64,000 nucleotides of DNA from Phytophthora quininea (Eukaryota; Oomycota; Peronosporomycetes; Peronosporales; Peronosporaceae), in NCBI GenBank assembly GCA_011947345.1, contig JAAVTG010000473.1, forward strand, positions 62,001-126,000, read 5' to 3'. The stretch's first letter is position 1, and each line of letters opens with the position of its first letter. The notes beneath the pieces are model-generated. The model worked only from the letters and a program-made list of their open reading frames with translations. It was not told where the DNA came from and searched no databases. Below are positions 43,024-54,838 of the stretch, one piece after another. The translations under genes and the position numbers were made by a program.

Positions 43024-43615
43024 GCTGTTAAATCCGCCCTTGGTCTTTTCGGTGCTGATACCTCGTCGACATATTGACGGTATCACTTTCTTGAGGAATT
43101 GGATTCGATGCTTATGTTTCGTGTTGTTTCCGTGGAGCCGTCGTCGTCCTGCTGTGTCGCCTTCCGCTGCTGGGCTAGCATTTCTGGCACTTACTGATAC
43201 CTTCGAGTTCTGAAAGTCCGTCTTTTAGGGGCAATGCGTTCTCGAAGACTTGAAATCGCCTCGCGTTGCCGCTAATAATTTGTCGAAAGAAATTTGAATG
43301 CTGCATAATGTCCCGGGTTGATCTGGCGACCAACTCCGGAACGGTAAGAACGGTTGGCGAAATGGATTCGTCCGTGATGACTGCTGCGTGTCCATTGGCT
43401 GAACGTGTCTCGAGAGCGTCAGTCAACGTTTGGCGAGCTTGAGGAAGAAGGCAGCGGGGACGGCAGGAGGAGGAGACGCAGGGCGCTGGTGGAACAGCAG
43501 GCCCGGCGAACAAGCTGGCGTCGCGTTGAGAGGATGGTGGTCCTGTCGCCACAACAGGCTTTGGCTCGGATAACGGGAGAGTGGTCAAGGAGAAGGCGGA
43601 TTCATGAGGCTTCAC
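43024..43615 (-). pseudogene. 5' part of the gene split by the LTR element
   Basis: A minus-strand frame at 43615-43175 (SNFFRQIISGNARRFQVFENALPL) shifts into a second frame (MLAQQRKATQQDDDG, then VSAPKRPRADLTAEA) that runs to the retrotransposon edge. It contains one TGA. Removing the insertion and one CTTCA copy gives an uninterrupted ...TAEALYGPVGG... junction with 36183, showing that the element landed in a reading frame. The upstream limit is uncertain and the start at 43615 is not an ATG. Confidence 0.45.
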
Positions 43616-44200
43616 GAGAGGAATCTAGAACAATGAGTGTGACGGAAGGCGCACGACAGGCGATGAGCAAGGTAAGCTGGGTGGTTGGCAGCGCTGGTAT
43701 GTTGTGCGGACCGCTCGCTTCATGGCTCAAGCGCTCACTTTTCGTTTTCGCATTTCGGACTCAAGTCAAGACAAGGAACAACTCTAAAACAGCTAATCGA
43801 CTTACATTTGCTACAAATTACTACTGCTCCCCGGCCTACTTCTACTCGGACATCCGTCGACGACTTGGTGCTACTCGTAACGGACCCCGCTTCGCTCGCT
43901 CGACTTGGGAGCCTCAGCCCACAACAAAAACGACTGTTCGGGGACTTTACCTCGGCGCGCTGCTCAACAGAGGGACGGTCTAGCCAACCGTGCCTGGCGC
44001 GCCGGCATCCCCACCCCAGGACAAGAAGAAAAGTTAATACAATTGACTTGGAAACCCACATGTCGGCGCCTCTGTCATATGTACTTTTCGTTTGTCAGAG
44101 GATCTGACATTAGTGAATGAGGTGCTAACTAATATAAGTACATATTGAAGCGTAAATAGTTGACCAGAATGTCGCAGATACTGTTTAGATTTGATAATTT
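43616..44200. other. Unassigned, possible gene remnants
   Basis: Plus-strand frames of up to 190 codons overlap the split gene but lack domain character. Nothing is recognised. Confidence 0.3.
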
Positions 44201-44222
44201 TTAAAATGTTTAGAAGTCTTAA

Positions 44223-44969
44223 CGAGGATTGCCTGACTCAACCAGACCATTTTTCGTAGTGGGTCGAAAACTAATTTTACCAAAAAGATATGAGGCATCG
44301 TTAAGCTGTGTCAATTCATCATACCATGGTATAAAAACATAGTGGGCTAGATTGTACCGCGGAATAGCGTCCATTCAACTTATACTACATGATATGTAGG
44401 AGGTGGCAAGTTCAGAGTTTTGAAAAATTGTCGGTATGTCTCTAAGTGTTTCGTTAAAATGATGGCACCTTCGCCAAAACTAGTTATACACATCCAATCA
44501 CAGGGCTTTCAATATTGGCTGAACGTTTGCGTTAAGGTGTGTATTCACGTGCAGCGCCCTAGATGACCCGATAAAAATAGCTCCTTGAAGAAAAACTCAA
44601 AATGACCAACTATGCTATCTTTTAGACATGTTATATGTTCAGGAACTATTATTATTTTACCTAGACAACTAGATATGGCATAGGTAGCCCAAGAACAAAG
44701 ACGCCATGTGAAAATAATTCCAATTGAACGAAATTTTTATTTTGCCAATAGAAAAATCGAAGCCATTTTGCTCGGAATGCCATGTTTGACCTACGATAAT
44801 TCAATAACCAAAACAGATCCGATCATGCCACTACCCCCACTTCTCTTAGAAAAACGTCAATTTAATGGCATAAAAATATTGTGGGCTAATTTTCAAAACT
44901 GGAGATTTTAGTTTTCAGGCTACCCCGAAAAATGCCGTTTTTCGGTCTGGTTGAGTCAGGCAATCGTTG
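44223..44969. mobile_element. Non-autonomous TIR element (MITE-like) at TTAA
   Basis: Inverted 22-bp cores (44227-44248 and 44944-44965, starting GATTGCCTGACTCAACC) bound 747 bp of AT-rich DNA with no transposase. TTAA lies at both edges (44219-44222 and 44970-44973). The flanks also share a longer direct repeat, TTAAAATGTTTAGAAGTC plus TTAA (44201-44222 and 44970-44991). TTAA targets are typical of piggyBac and Kolobok elements. The class is not settled. Confidence 0.75.
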
Positions 44970-45040
44970 TTAAAATGTTTAGAAGTCTTAAAATTCCTGA
45001 AACATACAAAATATAGTACTATCTAATACACTACATTACT

Positions 45041-46340
45041 TTATGGCTTTAGTTCTCGATGAGCACGGCCAACTCCAGCACCAATATCAAACAGCAACCA
45101 CAGCCCAGGCACTAGCTGGTTAATCTGCATAGCTTTTAATGTGAGCCCGAGAAAACACAAACCCGTGACAAACAACAGCGCGACTGGTATTTTTATCAGT
45201 ATATTTATTGAAAATAATACTAAATTAAAACGGGGCTGGGGTGGCGCACCAAGAACTCTTGCTTTATGCAACGGTAAGTCGTGATTAAACACCAAGCATA
45301 GTCTTCTCTAAGTCATCATTATCTATCAAACGTAGTCTGCACTAATCCACTAGAATTCATTGGACAAGAAGCCTGCTCAATATCTGGTTGACGGCCTCGA
45401 TACGCGTTCCCATCAACGGCAAGAGCAGAAAGCTGATCAAGCACAATAGAGGTCTTTAGATGAGCCCACCAACCCGAATTTGACGATTGTGGCGAGAAAG
45501 AACATCTGCCGAAACCCGCATGGAAAGTGCCCAATGAGCCACTCGATCATCTTAAGATCGTGTTGTTTCATTGCCTCCTTCAGAGGCCAATGCGTGAGAT
45601 TGCAATTTCCCCACCAACCTGATAAAATTTACGGTGCCTGGGTAACATTTTACAGAGATTGTGGGTTGCATAATTCTAGTCTTCGCTGGTCTAAATCGTG
45701 GTGGAAGCGGCATGAACACTAAAGGCGTGCTGTCTTCACTTCTTCTCGCGCCAGTCCAGCAACTGAGAGTTTACTTCGTTATAACTTCTTGCCGTCGTCT
45801 ACTATAATTACAGCTAGTGCCAGTGCAGATACTTGTTTTCGTCACGGCATTTCTCCTCGAATTCCTCCTTTTACAGAGCAAGTTCGCCCCGAGTACATTT
45901 TTCTAAACGCTGTGTTTCCGCTTCAACCGCGTTAACTATTCCCTTTTTGCTGCCGTTTCTGCTGGTGTTGAGCTGGTCGAGGCTGAATCACACGTTGCGA
46001 CCGAGTCACAGTTCGACGAGGTGTCGTCGTCACTCTCCGAAGATGAATGATGAGCCTCTAGGTTGCGCAGTGCCCTGCGGTTTTTGTTCTCGGCAATGAT
46101 TTCCGAGGCACACAGCCCTAAACAGCGGGATTGCTCTTTTTCTTGGCTGCGACTGCTTTTTGTTGAGCTTTGTCGAGGTGGACGTATTGTTCAACGAGTC
46201 CAACCAGTGCCGAAGGCAGCTCCCCGCTTTCCAATTCTTCCGCAGCTGATGAAGGCTACTTTGAACCTGCTTCGCATTTACTTGGACAGATATTGCCGCT
46301 GACACACGTTCGACAATGTCTTTTCAGAGTTGACCTACTC
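45041..46340 (-). pseudogene. Decayed minus-strand coding, SANT-like and coiled-coil pieces
   Basis: Upstream, 46305-46030 reads as a basic helical stretch (NAKQVQSSLHQLRKNWKAG) reminiscent of SANT/Myb-like domains in transposon accessory proteins. It is followed by an acidic Ser-rich piece (SSSESDDDTSSNCDS) and a coiled-coil piece (NAVEAETQRLEKC, KEEFEEKCRDENKYLHW). Further down, EAMKQHDLKMIEWLI near 45560 resembles an ankyrin-like helix pair. Frame changes and stops separate the pieces, and they may not belong to one gene. Confidence 0.35.
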
Positions 46341-47140
46341 CTCTGTACTCCGCACTGAATGACTTTGTCGCAATAACTTCTCGTATGAGCCCTTTGTTAT
46401 AGCTCTCTTTAAAGCAAAACACGTCGTCTTGTACGTTGCTAATTAGTGAATGTCCAAGGTTAAAAGTAGACTATCGCTGAGGCAGCCTTTCACAGTTGGT
46501 TTTAAATAGTTGGCTGACCTACTCGGTTCACCGTCTGGCGAAAGACACACGGTCAATCGTGTAAGTTTGTCTAAAGACCTCTAACATATTCGAATATTTG
46601 ACAGTTGACGAGCGAGGTGCTAAAAATGTGTGGCTTAGTGAAAGCAACGAGAGACTGACTGCGAAGATCACAATATGCCTATATTTACTTCAAAAGGTTG
46701 TTGGAATCGCTTCAGTTCGTGCGTCCGATTTCGTAAAGAGGTGTGCTGACTGGCTGCTGCACGGGAAAAGTTCAGTAAAGAAGCGTACAAGAAGGTTGGA
46801 TAACTCTTTGACTATCGTGTTGAGGAATAAGGTGAACACTGTGAGAGGGTGAAAGATGAGGAGATGATGAATTGGCAGCCATACTGGTCATTGTTATGTT
46901 GATTTTGTTGTTTTTGCTTTTCACCTTTTGTCCAATCCAACAGTCGCATTGAGCTGCTATTCAACCAATCAATTTCGCGATCAGAGCAATAGAATTCGAA
47001 ATCTGGTGAACAGGGCGTGTGCAGCGTCGAAGTAAGTTTACGAATGGAGGCGATTTTGAGGACGTATCGACCGTTAATGAGTATGATACTGTGATATCGC
47101 TGTTTAAACCGTGTTTTAGACAATTTGCAAGGTTACTGTC
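46341..47140. other. Unassigned AT-rich region
   Basis: One 84-codon plus-strand frame (46598-46852) has no motif. Nothing else is supported. Confidence 0.35.
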
Positions 47141-47286
47141 ATGCCTCGAGGCAAGTCATTCCCGGGAAATGTGAGAGGTCAAACAATTGCCCTCCGAGAA
47201 AGCGGTTTGAGCCTCAAAGCTATCGCCGACCGTCTCAAGCGCTTCACTCCAGGCATTAAACAGGTTAGGCGATCGAGAAGGCTGTA
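47141..47286 (+). pseudogene. Tc1-like transposase N-terminal fragment
   Basis: The ATG at 47141 gives 48 codons to TAA. The sequence (MPRGKSFPGNVRG, IALRESGLSLKAIADRL) fits the first helix-turn-helix of Tc1/mariner transposases. The rest of the enzyme is missing. Confidence 0.6.
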
Positions 47287-48091
47287 ACAGCTAGCGCCGC
47301 TCGTGGAGACTGCCCAAGCTGTCTTCTAAGGGGTCGCACCGCCTTCTCCATGCTCATTGCCAGATCTCGAGTGCTACGGCTCTGATTACTAAATTCAGCG
47401 ATCTTTCTCGCCGTGACGGATTAATAGGTTGAGTAACAGCTCAATAAGACGCTTGGGTTAGACAAAAGTGGGAAAACAGTCGCTTGTATAAGGTTTGTCA
47501 GCACTGCATTGTGTTGACCATCAAATTTGTTATTATCTGCACTTGAGGGTTTTACAAACAGGTGACAGTTAGCACCGATATTAGGAAGAATTTTGGGGGT
47601 CAAGTTTGGGTCAGGACAAGTTCGGGTCAAGTCCAGATTTTGGAAAAATCTCGTGAACTTGACCGTAAAACTTGACCCAACATACGAGTTGGTCAACCTC
47701 TCTTTGTGATATTGAGTAACCTCCCATATTTGATTCATAGAATATTAATTAGAATTTAAGTTTTACTACAAGATATGCACTCTGAGCCGGTAGAGACCCG
47801 ACTTGACAACCGGAGCGAAGCGGAGGTCTGTCAGGGAGGAGGGGGCGTACGGCGGAGTAGATATGTCTAAGTAGTAGGTTCTATCTATTCCGCGCAGGAT
47901 TCTTGCCCGCCACGAGCGAAGCAAAGTAGGCGGTGCAAACGCCGCGCAGCTGAGGAGCGTAGCGACCATAACATCTAAAATTACTTGAGATTACTGATAG
48001 AGGTTGACCCAAATTTGACCAGAAAAATACTTGACCCGACCTTGACCAAAAACAAAAGATTATCCGATTTTACCATAAGGACGCCTTACCC
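47287..48091. other. Region with clustered TTGACC/GGTCAA hexamers
   Basis: Nine TTGACC or GGTCAA copies lie in about 455 bp, in two groups (about 47598-47695 and 48003-48052) that flank a GC-rich core. It may be a small degenerate element with subterminal repeats. No gene is seen. Confidence 0.4.
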
Positions 48092-48444
48092 GACCAGGTA
48101 TTTTGGAGGGTTAGGTTTACCACAAAACACGTATTTTCCAGTTCTGCTGCCAGGTATGTTCCAGGTATGATTTTACTGCACAAAAGATGCGGTAATTTAT
48201 ATTTATCTTACCAAAACAGGTATTGTCCAGTTGGTATACCTGGAATATCGATATGCGCAGTACAACGACAAAATCCGAAGTGACGAGAGGAAGTGGTTGG
48301 CGGCATGAACAGAAAGCATTTTTACGAGATTGTGCCCAATCAGATTAGTGTGTGATGTCCAGGTATGCTAGAGAGCTACAACAGGTATGTGATAGGTATT
48401 GGCCATGTATTAGAAGTTAACCCTCACGTCACTGATCGATGACC

Positions 48445-51400
48445 CTACGCTTCCTCAATCTCCATGCTGAAGACTGACTGCAGCATTTTCCAACGAAGCT
48501 CAGTGATGCCTGCTGATGAGAAGTCGTCATGCACCTTGGTCGCGACGCGACGCCAAAACTGAAGACACACAAAGATACCGCAACTGCTCCCGTCATTTTG
48601 GCGTGGCGTCCTCTCAGTAGTTAGTTTGTAACTTCCATTAAGAACGTCACTGTTTAGTTCCGTAGCGATACTCTTGAGCACTTTCATAGTCTTCCTCGTG
48701 ATCAAGCTGTCGTAGACGATAATTTGCTTCGTAACTCTAGCCACGACAATGCAAACCCAGTGTGTCTGGTCGAAATTGACCGGTATAAATACGTAGTCAT
48801 TGGTTTGTATCGCCTCTCCGATTTTCACAAAGGTTTCCACCGAGAAAGTAGCTTCATCCACGGCAGCACTTTCGCTCACGCTTGCCACGACAACGCATGA
48901 ATTGTTCTTGAAGCGCTCCTGTAGATAGCACGCGAACGCTTGTATCGACGCGTCGCTCAACCACGTACCACTTCGAAAGCGGTAAAGATCACAGTATTTT
49001 GCTGCCGACAGTCCAGGAACATCGGCATAGGGCCACTTTACTTTCAGAATGTTCTCTACAAGAGTTACCGCTTCCGTGCATTCCACTTGCTGTTGAACCT
49101 CGTTAAGAAGCCAGGTGTAACACCGGATTCCACCATCACATATTTTCTGCAGGTTCCACAGCCATTTCATAGCTTCGATTTGTTCTCGTTCAAAAGTTCC
49201 AACTTTATCCAACACTACGACCACATTATCTGCATGGACGTCGCCTTCCCCGTCAATTGCAATCTCCTCGCGAACCGGCTTACCATCGTTAAGCGTTTTC
49301 TTCGTGTTTTTCAGACGCTCAAGCATCTCATCCACCGTGGCTTCTGGTAGCCGGAAGCGAATGATATCCGCAACAAAAGACGGGTCGACAGACCGTGTGA
49401 ACGAGCAGGACTTGCTGTGAAATCTGACTTGATGCGTATGTAAGTAAGACCGTACTTCAGCTAGGTTTGGCATGATCTCCTCTAGACAAACCACAATGTC
49501 GCACACATCTTTGACTCGGAGCAGCCCACGCAAACGCATGCATCGATTATACTCTTTTAACGCTCCACGCGCAGCGTTACGCCGTGCTTCACGGTTCAAT
49601 CTTGGTCGACCCACTACTGGTGCCTTTCCATTCAGCTTCACCACAACTCCACACGAAATATCTGCTTGGAATGTGTGAGAAACTGCTACTTGCGTTGGAG
49701 GAACTTGTGAGTCTGTACTACCACCGCCACAGATTTCGGAGTCGCTTCTGCGATCTCCCTCTCCTGTGTGTCTGCTTGTACTGCTGCAGATCGTACTCGT
49801 TTCGTGGGAATCGATCGCCCCGTGGTCGTCACTGCTGACAACTGCAGAAACTACGCTCACTGGCTTGCCATTGCGTAGGTTGTGCCACCAATCATCAAAC
49901 TGAGTCATCACTTCTTCGAATGACTCACCGGGAAAAGCGGCGAGTTCGTTGCTAATCCGACCAAAAATTTGCTGCGCCCGTCGAAACTTTTCACGCTCGC
50001 TCATGGCACCCGCACTGTGATCCACATCCGGCTTGAATATCTTCGCCTTGAAGGGAGACTCTAACACTCTCACTTGGTCGATGCTGCATCGAGTTTGGCC
50101 GAACCATCTGCAATACGACCGCAAGCAAATAAATATGTCAGATACCTGGACGATGCCTGGACGATACCTGGATAAAACTGGACATACCTGGGTTCTATAG
50201 ACGAAAAGGGAACGATAAACGCACTTCCAGTCGATCGCTTGTACACCATAGCACGGCGACACGGAAGTTTCATGGTCTGGGAGAACTCGCAGTCGCATTG
50301 AAGAGTGTCCTTCTGCAGCTGATGTTCATGGTTTCCGTTGGAGACAATTACATGATCTCCCATGTCTTTGAACGAATAGCCAGAAGAAATATCCAAATTG
50401 GACGCAACCTTGTACTGCGTCTCAATTGCCTCAGCCACTCAACGCATTGTCATGCCTATGACGATGTTCATCTCCTCCGAATACTCCGTAATCCTCAGGG
50501 TACCTGGCATCTCCACGCGAGTCAAATATTCTTCCTCGATATCCTCTGTTGCCACGACAGAAGAGTTTCAAGACTCGACAACATTGTGAAGTGGCCCTTG
50601 ATGGTTTTCTTGACAGTTCCAAAAACTCTCCACGGGGTTGTTCGTATGGTTATTGAAGTGAGGAAGTTCGGTGCGATAAGCCATCACCCACATCTCGGCG
50701 CAGGAGTCCCAATTAGCCATAAAATACTCCCAGAGCCTTGTACTTCCGTCACGACACGACAAGCTCTTGAACTCATCTTTAAACAAGTCATAGCTCTCGA
50801 TTGTCCGAGCGTACGTCATGTTATGAACAAGACGTTTCAACTGCGCGACAACGTCTTTTGGATACGACCCATACTTCCCCTTTTGCACCACGTCATGCAG
50901 CCATTTGATAACGTGAAAGTGGCAGAGAAAACGTTGGCCTCGGGTAACTTTCGTTTGATCACCTCCACTTCCCTCATGTCCTTACCCACGATTACGATAC
51001 GAACAAGTCTCCAGTGCTCGTTTGCCCGCTTGAAATGATCGATCGCTTTCGACATATGCCAATCTGACGTAGTTTCCAGGAACGAATACTGCACAGGCTG
51101 ACCACGACCAAACTGATCCATTGCAACAATTGAGAGAAGCTGGTAGTTGTATCTGCACAAATACATTCAATACCCGGTCAATACCTGGACAAAACTCGAT
51201 AATACCCGGAGATTACGTACTTATTTGTCTTGTGCGTGCAGTCCATTTGCACAACTTCTGGAAATGTGTCCACTATTGCACGCATATGTGCGGTTGTAAA
51301 GGAGATAACTCCTGTCTGGCCACGAGAATTTTCATTGACAGTGGACACATTCTTCGAGCACTTTAGATTAAAATTGAGCACTACCTCAGCTACAGCTTCA

Positions 51401-52501
51401 TCGTCGGAAAGCTGCATTCCTTCACGGACAGTACGAACATGTTAGACATTTGGTCATTGCAGCAGTGATTGCAGAAGTGCGTACCTGACTTTCGAATCCG
51501 ATTCACCAGATTTCGGACGTCATCCATCGTAACACGATGCGTTGAATTGTCACGAATGTAGTCGTAAATTCTGGAGTTTCCGGCTTGCGCTTCAACTAAC
51601 AGCTCGATTCCTGGCACCAGTGGGGAATTCCCAGGTACCTGGCGAATACCTGGGTAAGACCTGTACACATCCGTGCTGATGGCATGGTTGTGTCGATAAG
51701 CTTCGCGGGCAAGACGAATACTCCACTGACCACCGCTATCTTGCGCTAGCTGAGCCAGAAACTGGAACGGACACCCTGCACGCCACAACTTGTGAACGGT
51801 ACGGGTCCCACCTCCACGCTCTCGCTCTCGCCAGCCGTGAGTTCAGATGTGTTTGCGCTGGTACAATTTGAACTCCGTGGGCACGAGCGGGATGTCTTCG
51901 TCTTCACGGCCTTGATACTGCACTTGAGAACGCAGTGTGTTGTTTCGCCGATTAACGTTGATGTTCTCCGACAACCAGCTTTTGCTTAGTGCCATCCATG
52001 TATCGCTTCAGATCGGCTTCAAACAATTCCCAGGTTGCTTGCCCAGCTTCAAATGCAGGCACCAGGACTTCCACTTCTTCTTCTTCTTCGCTTTCATCTC
52101 CGACATCCGATATCGAGCGTTTCTTCTTAGCGCGAGTGACGGCTGAAATCGGCTTCGCTCCATCTTGACCACTGTCCAAAGCCAAGTCTTCACCAGATGC
52201 AACAGCCTCTCCTTCCTTGCTCGCATCTCCTTCATCCTCTCCGGCTTCCCCTTCGTCCTCCTCAGCTTCCCCTCTTCGTTGTTCTCCCCCGCTCCTCGTC
52301 GTCCGCACTCTCTCTACCGTCTTCGTCATCCGCTTCCCGTTTATTGAGAACTTGAGCTATCGCTTGCGCCTTCTGTGACCGAGTCCGAGCAAACCTGACG
52401 CGCTGGATACGATCCTCCTCAGCCGCCTTTGCCTCCTCCTCGCGCCGAGCTTCCTCCGCCATCCGCTGCTTAATATGCGCGGTGTTCTGGGTGCGCGCCA
52501 T
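48445..52501 (-). pseudogene. MULE transposase fused to a C48 (Ulp1-like) protease
   Basis: From ATG 52501 the minus strand encodes an acidic/basic leader (broken near 52290) and a zinc-binding N-terminus with THGWRERERGGG. Next come SRIYDYIRDN, the MULE catalytic core (MDCTHKTNKYNYQLLSIVAMD), HFHVIKWLHDV, NNPVESFW, a SWIM-like finger, and a 500-residue extension. The extension ends in a Ulp1-type protease with THWVCIVV, YDS and the nucleophile in SSCGIFVC. Introns fit at 51420-51484, 51153-51220 and 50108-50187, all starting GTA and ending AG. In the SWIM motif the final His reads as Arg (CRRA). In-frame TGA at 51843-51845 and at a WVAEA-like site near 50440 suggest the copy is inactive. Confidence 0.78.
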
Positions 52502-52609
52502 CTCCTCTCCTACCGGAAGCCAGTTTTCCCGAATGAGTGGCTGGCAAGAAGGAAAGAAGAAAAGAAAAAAACGGTAATTTACTTCAGTTTGCATACCTGG
52601 AAAATACTA

Positions 52610-54785
52610 CACTAAGCACAGCAATTAGTGTTACTAACACTATTAGCGAGAGTCTCCATTTTCAAAGTACACATGAATTAGTGTTATTAACACTAATACG
52701 ACACTAACACTATATAAGGTACCATCAATTAGTGTTGTGTTCGTGTTAGCTAGCGTAATGAATGTTACACAACAGCTTCTAGAGTCTGTCCACAAACGCT
52801 ATCTCTGTCTTCATCTTCGGCTTCGTTGGCAGGTTTTCCCATAAAGTGCTGGTAGTGCTTCTCAATAATGTACTGGAGCTCATTGCTCAGCTGTGATACT
52901 GACCATTTGCCGTTCTTACACGCTAATCCGCACCGTATCATAGCTTTCTGTGCATATGAGATGCTGTCCTTAGCTGTTATTTGTGCATTGACATCTCGGA
53001 CAGAATCAGCCGCGAGCTGAAGATAAAACCGCTTGCCTGGATTTTGTAGCGCGCCGGACCAAGAACCATCCCTCCTCACGTTATTTTGCCATTGCTCGTT
53101 TCGAATCATTTCCACCTTTTTTCGTTCCAGCGTTTAGTCCATGCATCCTTAATTTTTGAGATGACGAAAGAGTCCGCCGGTTGCACAAGGTGCGTTGCGT
53201 TTGCTGGGAAGAAGCGTAAATCAATGTTGAGCTCTTCTAGCTGCGCCTTAGCAGCTTCTGTTATGCCATGACCACTATAGTTGTCCGCCCAGAGAATCAT
53301 TTTGCGAGTACCCCGTCGTCTTCTGTTCACTCGCCGTTCTCCAAGCCATTTGGCAAACACAGAGGACGTCATAAAGCCTTTTGGCGCTGTTCGGTACGTC
53401 ACACCTGTTATACAGTTTTGCGTTAGTAGTGTACATCTCCATGTTCACGTATGGATAGCAACACACACCTGGTATGTTGTCAGGAACGCCGCGAATTGGG
53501 TAATTGCCATCAGCATTAACAAAAATCATCATTGGCACCCCAATTTTGGCAGAACTTCCCCTTCGATTAGTACAACCATTGTCATACCAGTCGTTCCTGA
53601 TACAACGTCAGCATATTGGATGTGTTCCGTTCCTTTAGTGTTTAGTGTTCTGCCATTATCCATATCAATAATGAAATGCGTTTCATCCATGTTAGCCATA
53701 TGAGTGTCGGTAAATTCTCCACTGTCAAAACCGCGCTTCAAAATACCCATGTGAAACGCTACCTCGCGTTCAATCTGCAATTCCTTTTGCGGACTTAGCT
53801 GCTTTTACCGCATTGCTTTCGTTGTACAATATTAAAGCGCTCCTGAAACGTTTGAATCCATCTCACATTTAACTGCTCATAAAATGGAATTTCCTTGCCA
53901 GGAGGAACGAAAGTCTTACAGTAAGTTTCATGGTTAGAGTCAGCAAGTAGATACTTAGCAACGGAGACAAGCACTGTGGGTGTGAGCTTCAACCCAGCCT
54001 TGCGAAGCCGGTGAAATTCCTCCTGTAGTAACAGATGAAGCCAATCGGTCCATGGATCGCGCTTGCGACCGCGGCCAGGCAAGGCTTTGAGCATAACATG
54101 CTTGCGAGTGCCAGGCTGAAGGGCCTGGACGGACATCCGATTTTCAGGACGAGAAAAGGCGTCAATAAACTTCTGCCTATCTTTCCACCACCGCGATGCC
54201 TTCATGTAGTTAGCCGAGTCAGAATCTGCTCGAAAGCATTCGGGAAAAGCCGCGATTGTGCGCTTGAACAGATACTTTGAGTCGACTTTGTCGGCGGCAA
54301 TCATCCATTTGAGAACGGCGAGCTTGTCTTGCTTTGTGGAGACATGTTGCAGTTTCCTCTTCCGTTTCTTGGTGTCGAGTGACGCCGAGTCTGCCATTGA
54401 CGAGCTTTCAATGGACGGAAGCTGTGGAGAGTCCGTTGAGATTTCGTCAGAATGAACTTGTGCACCTCGCATTTCTTGCCTATTAGCTGCAAGTACTCGT
54501 GCTCTTTCCATTGCAGCCTCGATGAGATAGGGTTTTCTAGGAGAAGGTGTTGTCGTTGAAGCGGTACACGAATCGTGCGAGGACATTGTCGTGCTTTGTG
54601 GCTTGCTGTGAACTGGTGTCTGTGTCAGGTCAGAATGAGAATGGGATAGAAAGCAAACTGTGCTCCAATAATACCTGAATTAGTGTGAGTTTTTCTGGCT
54701 ACCGTAGAACACACGAATTAGTGTTATTAACACTAATACAAAACTAACACTAAATATCCACTAACACTAATTGCTGTGCTTAGTG
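52610..54785 (-). mobile_element. pogo-like DNA transposon 2, nested in the MULE
   Basis: The terminal inverted repeats begin CACTAAGCACAGCAATTAG and match over about 24 bp, with TA at each flank (52608-52609 and 54786-54787). Subterminal copies of the palindrome TTAGTGTTA-n-TAACACTAA occur at both ends. The 2,176-bp element lies in the 5' end of the MULE, between its ATG and its right terminus. Confidence 0.9.
52765..54586 (-). pseudogene. pogo/Tigger-like transposase
   Basis: The ATG at 54586 opens a Ser-rich N-terminus, then an HTH region (KQDKLAVLKWM, CENP-B-like RWWKDRQKFIDAF). The catalytic domain carries the DDD triad: NMDETHF, WADNYSGH and QPADSFVISKIK. The end, near TAA 52765-52767, is Glu/Asp-rich. 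The frame changes about four times (near 53790, 53535, 53400 and 53110), several beside homopolymers. It is a different family from the element at 27010, sharing only superfamily motifs. Confidence 0.82.
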
Positions 54786-54838
54786 TAACAGGGATACCCG
54801 GGTTATACCTGATACCTAACCCTTCATAATACCTGGTC

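Larger units (their letters stand above)
48092..54838 (-). mobile_element. MULE carrying a Ulp1-like protease, with nested pogo element
   Basis: The ends share an inverted core GACCAGGTATT(T/A)TG...GGGTTAGG (48092-48118 and 54812-54838; 27 bp with three mismatches), preceded on both sides by TTATCC at equal distance. Between them lies one long minus-strand gene plus an inserted TA-flanked pogo-like element. Without that insert the element would be about 4.6 kb. I could not find a convincing target duplication. CCAGGTAT copies are scattered through both subterminal regions and two introns. Confidence 0.65.

Noticed and set aside
51600..51670. CCAGGTAT-like repeats in the MULE gene read as a fourth intron
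   Set aside because: The frame stays open and encodes a conserved-looking YRSYPGIRQVP segment, so this stretch is coding.
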